64,000 nt of DNA from Karalla daura (Eukaryota; Chordata; Actinopteri; Chaetodontiformes; Leiognathidae): NCBI GenBank assembly GCA_029224185.1, contig JANZKI010000029.1:1178001-1242000 (forward strand), read 5' to 3'. The position numbers and the translations under genes were made by a program. The notes under the pieces were generated by a model that was not told the DNA's origin, did not search any database, and worked only from the letters and a program-made list of their open reading frames with translations. Positions 37,441 through 48,700 of the stretch are shown piece by piece; within the stretch, counting starts at the first letter, position 1; every line of letters starts with the position of its first letter.

Positions 37441-39797
37441 TAGTTGAGCCTGTTTACAGCCCCCTGCATAGGAGACTGCGGGGAAAAGCACTTTGAAAGA
37501 GTTTGTTGATACGTGCACCATTGGCCCACACGCAGTGCAGCAACAGGCCTGAAAAGTGTTTAGAACGCTTAGTTGAGCCTGTTTACATCCCCCTGCATAG
37601 GAGACTGCGGGGAAAAGCGCTTTGAAAAAGTTTGTTGATACGTGCACCATTGGCCCATACGCAGTGCAGCAACAGGCCTGAAATGTATTCAGAACGCTTA
37701 GTTGAGCCTGTTTACAGCCCCCTGCATAGGAGACTGCGGGGAAAAGCGCTATGATAAAGTTTGTTGATACGTGCACCATTGGCCTACACGCAGTGCAGCA
37801 AAAGGGCCTGAAAAGTGTTTGGAACGCTTTGTTGAGCCTGTTTGCAGCCCCCTGCATAGGAGACTGCGGGGAAAAGCGATTTGAAAAAGTTTGTTGATAC
37901 GTGCACCTTTGGCCCACACGCAGTGCAGCAGCAGGCCTTAACAGTGTTCAGAACGCTTAGTTGAGCCTGTTTACAGCCCCCTGCATAGGAGACTGCGGGG
38001 AAAAGCACTTTGAAAAAGTTTGTTGATACGTGCACCATTGGCCCACACGCAGTGCAGCAACAGGCCTGAAAAGTGTTTAGAACGCTTAGTTGAGCCTGTT
38101 TACAGCCCCCTGCATAGGAGACTGCGGGGAAAAGCGCTTTGAAAAAGTTTGTTGATACGTGCACCATTGGCCCATACGCAGTGCAGCAACATGCCTGAAA
38201 TGTATGCAGAACGCTTAGTTGAGCCTGTTTACAGCCCCCTGCATAGGAGACTGCGGGGAAAAGCGCTTTGAAAAAGTTTGTTGATACGTGCACCATTGGC
38301 CCATACGCAGTGCAGCAACAGGCCTGAAATGTATTCAGAACGCTTAGTTGAGCCTGTTTACAGCCCCCTGCATAGGAGACTGCGGGGAAAAGCGCTGTGA
38401 CAAAGTTTGTTGATACGTGCACCATTGGCCCATACGCAGTGCAGCAACAGGCCTGAAAAGTGTTTAGAACGCTTAGTTGAGCCTGTTTACAGCCCCCTGC
38501 ATAGGAGACTGCGGGGAAAAGCGCTTTGAAAAAGTTTGTTGACACGTGCACCGTTGGCCCATACGCAGTGCAGCAACAGGCCTGAAATGTATTCAGAACG
38601 CTTAGTTGAGCCTGTTTGCAGCCCCGTGCATAGGAGACTGCGGGGAAAAGCGCTTTGAAAAAGTTTGTTGATACGTGCACCATTGGCCCATACGCAGTGC
38701 AGCAACAGGCCTGAAAAGTGTTTAGAACGTTTAGTTGAGCCTGTTTACAGCCCCCTGCATCGGAGACTGCGGGGAAAAGCACATTGAAAAAGTTTGTTGA
38801 CACGTGCACCGTTGGCCCATACGCAGTGCAGCAACAGGCCTGAAAAGTGTTTAGAACGCTTAGTTGAGCCTGTTTACAGCCCCCTGCATAGGAGACTGCG
38901 GGGAAAAGCGCTTTGAAAAAGTTTGTTGATACGTGCACCATTGGCCCATACGCAGTGCAGCAACAGGCCTGAAATGTATTCAGAACGCTTAGTTGAGCCT
39001 GTTTACAGCCCCCTGGATGGGAGACTGCGGGGAAAAGCGCTTTGAAAAAGTTTGTTGATACGTGCACCATTGGCCCATACGCAGTGCAGCAACAGGCCTG
39101 AAATGTATTCAGAACGCTTAGTTGAGCCTGTTTACAGCCCCCTGCATAGGAGACTGCGGGGAAAAGCGCTGTGATAAAGTTTGTTGATACGTGCACCATT
39201 GGCCCATACGCAGTGCAGCAACAGGCCTGAAATGTATTCAGAACGCTTAGTTGAGCCTGTTTGCAGCCCCGTGCATAGGAGACTGCGGGGAAAAGCGCTT
39301 TGAAAAAGTTTGTTGATACGTGCACCATTGGCCCATACGCAGTGCAGCAACAGGCCTGAAATGTATTCAGAACGCTTAGTTGAGCCTGTTTACAGCCCCC
39401 TGCATAGGAGACTGCGGGGAAAAGCACTTTGAAAAAGTTTGTTGATACATGCACCATTGGCCCACACGCAGTGCAGCAACAGGCCTGAAAAGTGTTTAGA
39501 ACGCTTAGTTGAGCCTGTTTACAGCCCCCTGCATAGGAGACTGCGGGGAAAAGCGCTTTGAAAAAGTTTGTTGATACGTGCACCATTGGCCCATACGCAG
39601 TGCAGCAACAGGCCTGAAATGTATTCAGAACGCTTAGTTGAGCCTGTTTACAGCCCCCTGCATAGGAGACTGCGGGGAAAAGTGCTGTGATAAAGTTTGT
39701 TGATACGTGCACCATTGGCCCATACGCAGTGCAGCAACAGGCCTGAAAAGTGTTTAGAACGCTTAGTTGAGCCTGTTTACAGCCCCCTGCATAGGAG
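33218..39797 (+). repeat. A block 9: 51 family A monomers, no seven-change variant monomer
   Basis: The length is 6580 = 51 x 129 + 1; the extra base is in GCAAAAGGGCCTG near 37802. From 33218 to about 37440 it matches A block 8 at an offset of 11993, with two private changes I noticed (T at 35346, C at 36127). It then switches to ACTTTGAAAGAG/ACATCCCCCTG units, to a GCTATGATAAAG/GGCCTACACG/CGATTTG group, and after GAAATGTATGCAG near 38200 restarts the normal HOR beginning (GCGCTTTG, GCGCTGTGACAAAG, GACACGTGCACCG, GCCCCGTGCAT, CATCGG/CACATTG) without a B triplet between. An odd unit with CTGGATGGGAG lies near 39014. It ends at the long B array without the variant monomer that precedes all other complete B blocks. 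Confidence 0.85.
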
Positions 39798-42700
39798 ACT
39801 GTGGGGAAAAGCGCTTGGAAAAAGTTTGTTTACACATGCACCATTGGCCCAAACACAGTGAAGCAACAGGCTTGAAAAGTGTTTAGAAGGCTTAGTTGAG
39901 CCTGTTTACAGCCCCCTGCATAGGAGACTGTGGGGAAAAGCGCTTGGAAAAAGTTTGTTTACACATGCACCATTGGCCCAAACACAGTGAAGCAACAGGC
40001 CTGGAAAGTGTTTAGAAGGCTTAGTTGAGCCTGTTTACAGCCCCCTGCATAGGAGACTGTGGGGAAAAGCGCTTGGAAAAAGTTTGTTTACACATGCACC
40101 ATTGGCCCAAACACAGTGAAGCAACAGGCCTGGAAAGTGTTTAGAAGGCTTAGTTGAGCCGGTTTACAGCCCCCTGCATAGGAGACTGTGGGGAAAAGCG
40201 CTTGGAAAAAGTTTGTTTACACATGCACCATTGGCCCAAACACAGTGAAGCAACAGGCCTGGAAAGTGTTTAGAAGGCTTAGTTGAGCCTGTTTACAGCC
40301 CCCTGCATAGGAGACTGTGGGGAAAAGCGCTTGGAAAAAGTTTGTTTACACATGCACCATTGGCCCAAACACAGTGAAGCAACAGGCCTGGAAAGTGTTT
40401 AGAAGGCTTAGTTGAGCCTGTTTACAGCCCCCTGCATAGGAGACTGTGGGGAAAAGCGCTTGGAAAAAGTTTGTTTACACATGCACCATTGGCCCAAACA
40501 CAGTGAAGCAACAGGCCTGGAAAGTGTTTAGAAGGTTTAGTTGAGCCTGTTTACAGCCCCCTGCATAGGAGACTGTGGGGAAAAGCGCTTGGAAAAAGTT
40601 TGTTTACACATGCACCATTGGCCCAAACACAGTGAAGCAACAGGCCTGGAAAGTGTTTAGAAGGCTTAGTTGAGCCTGTTTACAGCCCCCTGCATAGGAG
40701 ACTGTGGGGAAAAGCGCTTGGAAAAAGTTTGTTTACACATGCACCATTGGCCCAAACACAGTGAAGCAACAGGCCTGGAAAGTGTTTAGAAGGCTTAGTT
40801 GAGCCTGTTTACAGCCCCCTGCATAGGAGACTGTGGGGAAAAGCGCTTGGAAAAAGTTTGTTTACACATGCACCATTGGCCCAAACACAGTGAAGCAACA
40901 GGCCTGGAAAGTGTTTAGAAGGCTTAGTTGAGCCTGTTTACAGCCCCCTGCATAGGAGACTGTGGGGAAAAGCGCTTGGAAAAAGTTTGTTTACACATGC
41001 ACCATTGGCCCAAACACAGTGAAGCAACAGGCCTGGAAAGTGTTTAGAAGGCTTAGTTGAGCCTGTTTACAGCCCCCTGCATAGGAGACTGTGGGGAAAA
41101 GCGCTTGGAAAAAGTTTGTTTACACATGCACCATTGGCCCAAACACAGTGAAGCAACAGGCCTGGAAAGTGTTTAGAAGGCTTAGTTGAGCCTGTTTACA
41201 GCCCCCTGCATAGGAGACTGTGGGGAAAAGCGCTTGGAAAAAGTTTGTTTACACATGCACCATTGGCCCAAACACAGTGAAGCAACAGGCCTGGAAAGTG
41301 TTTAGAAGGCTTAGTTGAGCCTGTTTACAGCCCCCTGCATAGGAGACTGTGGGGAAAAGCGCTTGGAAAAAGTTTGTTTACACATGCACCATTGGCCCAA
41401 ACACAGTGAAGCAACAGGCCTGGAAAGTGTTTAGAAGGCTTAGTTGAGCCTGTTTACAGCCCCCTGCATAGGAGACTGTGGGGAAAAGCGCTTGGAAAAA
41501 GTTTGTTTACACATGCACCATTGGCCCAAACACAGTGAAGCAACAGGCCTGGAAAGTGTTTAGAAGGCTTAGTTGAGCCTGTTTACAGCCCCCTGCATAG
41601 GAGACTGTGGGGAAAAGCGCTTGGAAAAAGTTTGTTTACACATGCACCATTGGCCCAAACACAGTGAAGCAACAGGCCTGGAAAGTGTTTAGAAGGTTTA
41701 GTTGAGCCTGTTTACAGCCCCCTGCATAGGAGACTGTGGGGAAAAGCGCTTGGAAAAAGTTTGTTTACACATGCACCATTGGCCCAAACACAGTGAAGCA
41801 ACAGGCCTGGAAAGTGTTTAGAAGGCTTAGTTGAGCCTGTTTACAGCCCCCTGCATAGGAGACTGTGGGGAAAAGCGCTTGGAAAAAGTTTGTTTACACA
41901 TGCACCATTGGCCCAAACACAGTGAAGCAACAGGCCTGGAAAGTGTTTAGAAGGCTTAGTTGAGCCTGTTTACAGCCCCCTGCATAGGAGACTGTGGGGA
42001 AAAGCGCTTGGAAAAAGTTTGTTTACACATGCACCATTGGCCCAAACACAGTGAAGCAACAGGCCTGGAAAGTGTTTAGAAGGCTTAGTTGAGCCTGTTT
42101 ACAGCCCCCTGCATAGGAGACTGTGGGGAAAAGCGCTTGGAAAAAGTTTGTTTACACATGCACCATTGGCCCAAACACAGTGAAGCAACAGGCCTGGAAA
42201 GTGTTTAGAAGGCTTAGTTGAGCCTGTTTACAGCCCCCTGCATAGGAGACTGTGGGGAAAAGCGCTTGGAAAAAGTTTGTTTACACATGCACCATTGGCC
42301 CAAACACAGTGAAGCAACAGGCCTGGAAAGTGTTTAGAAGGCTTAGTTGAGCCTGTTTACAGCCCCCTGCATAGGAGACTGTGGGGAAAAGCGCTTGGAA
42401 AAAGTTTGTTTACACATGCACCATTGGCCCAAACACAGTGAAGCAACAGGCCTGGAAAGTGTTTAGAAGGCTTAGTTGAGCCTGTTTACAGCCCCCTGCA
42501 TAGGAGACTGTGGGGAAAAGCGCTTGGAAAAAGTTTGTTTACACATGCACCATTGGCCCAAACACAGTGAAGCAACAGGCCTGGAAAGTGTTTAGAAGGC
42601 TTAGTTGAGCCTGTTTACAGCCCCCTGCATAGGAGACTGTGGGGAAAAGCGCTTGGAAAAAGTTTGTTTACACATGCACCATTGGCCCAAACACAGTGAA

Positions 42701-45700
42701 GCAACAGGCCTGGAAAGTGTTTAGAAGGCTTAGTTGAGCCTGTTTACAGCCCCCTGCATAGGAGACTGTGGGGAAAAGCGCTTGGAAAAAGTTTGTTTAC
42801 ACATGCACCATTGGCCCAAACACAGTGAAGCAACAGGCCTGGAAAGTGTTTAGAAGGCTTAGTTGAGCCTGTTTACAGCCCCCTGCATAGGAGACTGTGG
42901 GGAAAAGCGCTTGGAAAAAGTTTGTTTACACATGCACCATTGGCCCAAACACAGTGAAGCAACAGGCCTGGAAAGTGTTTAGAAGGCTTAGTTGAGCCTG
43001 TTTACAGCCCCCTGCATAGGAGACTGTGGGGAAAAGCGCTTGGAAAAAGTTTGTTTACACATGCACCATTGGCCCAAACACAGTGAAGCAACAGGCCTGG
43101 AAAGTGTTTAGAAGGCTTAGTTGAGCCTGTTTACAGCCCCCTGCATAGGAGACTGTGGGGAAAAGCGCTTGGAAAAAGTTTGTTTACACATGCACCATTG
43201 GCCCAAACACAGTGAAGCAACAGGCCTGGAAAGTGTTTAGAAGGCTTAGTTGAGCCTGTTTACAGCCCCCTGCATAGGAGACTGTGGGGAAAAGCGCTTG
43301 GAAAAAGTTTGTTTACACATGCACCATTGGCCCAAACACAGTGAAGCAACAGGCCTGGAAAGTGTTTAGAAGGCTTAGTTGAGCCTGTTTACAGCCCCCT
43401 GCATAGGAGACTGTGGGGAAAAGCGCTTGGAAAAAGTTTGTTTACACATGCACCATTGGCCCAAACACAGTGAAGCAACAGGCCTGGAAAGTGTTTAGAA
43501 GGCTTAGTTGAGCCTGTTTACAGCCCCCTGCATAGGAGACTGTGGGGAAAAGCGCTTGGAAAAAGTTTGTTTACACATGCACCATTGGCCCAAACACAGT
43601 GAAGCAACAGGCCTGGAAAGTGTTTAGAAGGCTTAGTTGAGCCTGTTTACAGCCCCCTGCATAGGAGACTGTGGGGAAAAGCGCTTGGAAAAAGTTTGTT
43701 TACACATGCACCATTGGCCCAAACACAGTGAAGCAACAGGCCTGGAAAGTGTTTAGAAGGCTTAGTTGAGCCTGTTTACAGCCCCCTGCATAGGAGACTG
43801 TGGGGAAAAGCGCTTGGAAAAAGTTTGTTTACACATGCACCATTGGCCCAAACACAGTGAAGCAACAGGCCTGGAAAGTGTTTAGAAGGCTTAGTTGAGC
43901 CTGTTTACAGCCCCCTGCATAGGAGACTGTGGGGAAAAGCGCTTGGAAAAAGTTTGTTTACACATGCACCATTGGCCCAAACACAGTGAAGCAACAGGCC
44001 TGGAAAGTGTTTAGAAGGCTTAGTTGAGCCTGTTTACAGCCCCCTGCATAGGAGACTGTGGGGAAAAGCGCTTGGAAAAAGTTTGTTTACACATGCACCA
44101 TTGGCCCAAACACAGTGAAGCAACAGGCCTGGAAAGTGTTTAGAAGGCTTAGTTGAGCCTGTTTACAGCCCCCTGCATAGGAGACTGTGGGGAAAAGCGC
44201 TTGGAAAAAGTTTGTTTACACATGCACCATTGGCCCAAACACAGTGAAGCAACAGGCCTGGAAAGTGTTTAGAAGGCTTAGTTGAGCCTGTTTACAGCCC
44301 CCTGCATAGGAGACTGTGGGGAAAAGCGCTTGGAAAAAGTTTGTTTACACATGCACCATTGGCCCAAACACAGTGAAGCAACAGGCCTGGAAAGTGTTTA
44401 GAAGGCTTAGTTGAGCCTGTTTACAGCCCCCTGCATAGGAGACTGTGGGGAAAAGCGCTTGGAAAAAGTTTGTTTACACATGCACCATTGGCCCAAACAC
44501 AGTGAAGCAACAGGCCTGGAAAGTGTTTAGAAGGCTTAGTTGAGCCTGTTTACAGCCCCCTGCATAGGAGACTGTGGGGAAAAGCGCTTGGAAAAAGTTT
44601 GTTTACACATGCACCATTGGCCCAAACACAGTGAAGCAACAGGCCTGGAAAGTGTTTAGAAGGCTTAGTTGAGCCTGTTTACAGCCCCCTGCATAGGAGA
44701 CTGTGGGGAAAAGCGCTTGGAAAAAGTTTGTTTACACATGCACCATTGGCCCAAACACAGTGAAGCAACAGGCCTGGAAAGTGTTTAGAAGGCTTAGTTG
44801 AGCCTGTTTACAGCCCCCTGCATAGGAGACTGTGGGGAAAAGCGCTTGGAAAAAGTTTGTTTACACATGCACCATTGGCCCAAACACAGTGAAGCAACAG
44901 GCCTGGAAAGTGTTTAGAAGGCTTAGTTGAGCCTGTTTACAGCCCCCTGCATAGGAGACTGTGGGGAAAAGCGCTTGGAAAAAGTTTGTTTACACATGCA
45001 CCATTGGCCCAAACACAGTGAAGCAACAGGCCTGGAAAGTGTTTAGAAGGCTTAGTTGAGCCTGTTTACAGCCCCCTGCATAGGAGACTGTGGGGAAAAG
45101 CGCTTGGAAAAAGTTTGTTTACACATGCACCATTGGCCCAAACACAGTGAAGCAACAGGCCTGGAAAGTGTTTAGAAGGCTTAGTTGAGCCTGTTTACAG
45201 CCCCCTGCATAGGAGACTGTGGGGAAAAGCGCTTGGAAAAAGTTTGTTTACACATGCACCATTGGCCCAAACACAGTGAAGCAACAGGCCTGGAAAGTGT
45301 TTAGAAGGCTTAGTTGAGCCTGTTTACAGCCCCCTGCATAGGAGACTGTGGGGAAAAGCGCTTGGAAAAAGTTTGTTTACACATGCACCATTGGCCCAAA
45401 CACAGTGAAGCAACAGGCCTGGAAAGTGTTTAGAAGGCTTAGTTGAGCCTGTTTACAGCCCCCTGCATAGGAGACTGTGGGGAAAAGCGCTTGGAAAAAG
45501 TTTGTTTACACATGCACCATTGGCCCAAACACAGTGAAGCAACAGGCCTGGAAAGTGTTTAGAAGGCTTAGTTGAGCCTGTTTACAGCCCCCTGCATAGG
45601 AGACTGTGGGGAAAAGCGCTTGGAAAAAGTTTGTTTACACATGCACCATTGGCCCAAACACAGTGAAGCAACAGGCCTGGAAAGTGTTTAGAAGGCTTAG

Positions 45701-48700
45701 TTGAGCCTGTTTACAGCCCCCTGCATAGGAGACTGTGGGGAAAAGCGCTTGGAAAAAGTTTGTTTACACATGCACCATTGGCCCAAACACAGTGAAGCAA
45801 CAGGCCTGGAAAGTGTTTAGAAGGCTTAGTTGAGCCTGTTTACAGCCCCCTGCATAGGAGACTGTGGGGAAAAGCGCTTGGAAAAAGTTTGTTTACACAT
45901 GCACCATTGGCCCAAACACAGTGAAGCAACAGGCCTGGAAAGTGTTTAGAAGGCTTAGTTGAGCCTGTTTACAGCCCCCTGCATAGGAGACTGTGGGGAA
46001 AAGCGCTTGGAAAAAGTTTGTTTACACATGCACCATTGGCCCAAACACAGTGAAGCAACAGGCCTGGAAAGTGTTTAGAAGGCTTAGTTGAGCCTGTTTA
46101 CAGCCCCCTGCATAGGAGACTGTGGGGAAAAGCGCTTGGAAAAAGTTTGTTTACACATGCACCATTGGCCCAAACACAGTGAAGCAACAGGCCTGGAAAG
46201 TGTTTAGAAGGCTTAGTTGAGCCTGTTTACAGCCCCCTGCATAGGAGACTGTGGGGAAAAGCGCTTGGAAAAAGTTTGTTTACACATGCACCATTGGCCC
46301 AAACACAGTGAAGCAACAGGCCTGGAAAGTGTTTAGAAGGCTTAGTTGAGCCTGTTTACAGCCCCCTGCATAGGAGACTGCTGGGGAAAAGCGCTTGGAA
46401 AAAGTTTGTTTACACATGCACCATTGGCCCAAACACAGTGAAGCAACAGGCCTGGAAAGTGTTTAGAAGGCTTAGTTGAGCCTGTTTACAGCCCCCTGCA
46501 TAGGAGACTGTGGGGAAAAGCGCTTGGAAAAAGTTTGTTTACACATGCACCATTGGCCCAAACACAGTGAAGCAACAGGCCTGGAAAGTGTTTAGAAGGC
46601 TTAGTTGAGCCTGTTTACAGCCCCCTGCATAGGAGACTGTGGGGAAAAGCGCTTGGAAAAAGTTTGTTTACACATGCACCATTGGCCCAAACACAGTGAA
46701 GCAACAGGCCTGGAAAGTGTTTAGAAGGCTTAGTTGAGCCTGTTTACAGCCCCCTGCATAGGAGACTGTGGGGAAAAGCGCTTGGAAAAAGTTTGTTTAC
46801 ACATGCACCATTGGCCCAAACACAGTGAAGCAACAGGCCTGGAAAGTGTTTAGAAGGCTTAGTTGAGCCTGTTTACAGCCCCCTGCATAGGAGACTGTGG
46901 GGAAAAGCGCTTGGAAAAAGTTTGTTTACACATGCACCATTGGCCCAAACACAGTGAAGCAACAGGCCTGGAAAGTGTTTAGAAGGCTTAGTTGAGCCTG
47001 TTTACAGCCCCCTGCATAGGAGACTGTGGGGAAAAGCGCTTGGAAAAAGTTTGTTTACACATGCACCATTGGCCCAAACACAGTGAAGCAACAGGCCTGG
47101 AAAGTGTTTAGAAGGCTTAGTTGAGCCTGTTTACAGCCCCCTGCATAGGAGACTGTGGGGAAAAGCGCTTGGAAAAAGTTTGTTTACACATGCACCATTG
47201 GCCCAAACACAGTGAAGCAACAGGCCTGGAAAGTGTTTAGAAGGCTTAGTTGAGCCTGTTTACAGCCCCCTGCATAGGAGACTGTGGGGAAAAGCGCTTG
47301 GAAAAAGTTTGTTTACACATGCACCATTGGCCCAAACACAGTGAAGCAACAGGCCTGGAAAGTGTTTAGAAGGCTTAGTTGAGCCTGTTTACAGCCCCCT
47401 GCATAGGAGACTGTGGGGAAAAGCGCTTGGAAAAAGTTTGTTTACACATGCACCATTGGCCCAAACACAGTGAAGCAACAGGCCTGGAAAGTGTTTAGAA
47501 GGCTTAGTTGAGCCTGTTTACAGCCCCCTGCATAGGAGACTGTGGGGAAAAGCGCTTGGAAAAAGTTTGTTTACACATGCACCATTGGCCCAAACACAGT
47601 GAAGCAACAGGCCTGGAAAGTGTTTAGAAGGCTTAGTTGAGCCTGTTTACAGCCCCCTGCATAGGAGACTGTGGGGAAAAGCGCTTGGAAAAAGTTTGTT
47701 TACACATGCACCATTGGCCCAAACACAGTGAAGCAACAGGCCTGGAAAGTGTTTAGAAGGCTTAGTTGAGCCTGTTTACAGCCCCCTGCATAGGAGACTG
47801 TGGGGAAAAGCGCTTGGAAAAAGTTTGTTTACACATGCACCATTGGCCCAAACACAGTGAAGCAACAGGCCTGGAAAGTGTTTAGAAGGCTTAGTTGAGC
47901 CTGTTTACAGCCCCCTGCATAGGAGACTGTGGGGAAAAGCGCTTGGAAAAAGTTTGTTTACACATGCACCATTGGCCCAAACACAGTGAAGCAACAGGCC
48001 TGGAAAGTGTTTAGAAGGCTTAGTTGAGCCTGTTTACAGCCCCCTGCATAGGAGACTGTGGGGAAAAGCGCTTGGAAAAAGTTTGTTTACACATGCACCA
48101 TTGGCCCAAACACAGTGAAGCAACAGGCCTGGAAAGTGTTTAGAAGGCTTAGTTGAGCCTGTTTACAGCCCCCTGCATAGGAGACTGTGGGGAAAAGCGC
48201 TTGGAAAAAGTTTGTTTACACATGCACCATTGGCCCAAACACAGTGAAGCAACAGGCCTGGAAAGTGTTTAGAAGGCTTAGTTGAGCCTGTTTACAGCCC
48301 CCTGCATAGGAGACTGTGGGGAAAAGCGCTTGGAAAAAGTTTGTTTACACATGCACCATTGGCCCAAACACAGTGAAGCAACAGGCCTGGAAAGTGTTTA
48401 GAAGGCTTAGTTGAGCCTGTTTACAGCCCCCTGCATAGGAGACTGTGGGGAAAAGCGCTTGGAAAAAGTTTGTTTACACATGCACCATTGGCCCAAACAC
48501 AGTGAAGCAACAGGCCTGGAAAGTGTTTAGAAGGCTTAGTTGAGCCTGTTTACAGCCCCCTGCATAGGAGACTGTGGGGAAAAGCGCTTGGAAAAAGTTT
48601 GTTTACACATGCACCATTGGCCCAAACACAGTGAAGCAACAGGCCTGGAAAGTGTTTAGAAGGCTTAGTTGAGCCTGTTTACAGCCCCCTGCATAGGAGA

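Noticed and set aside
77..39797. CENP-B box near the CGGGG of A units
   Set aside because: The core needs TTCG, then A, then CGGG at fixed spacing. Upstream of CGGGG the unit has CATAGGAGACTG, with no TTCG and C at the required A position; B units lack CGGG altogether.
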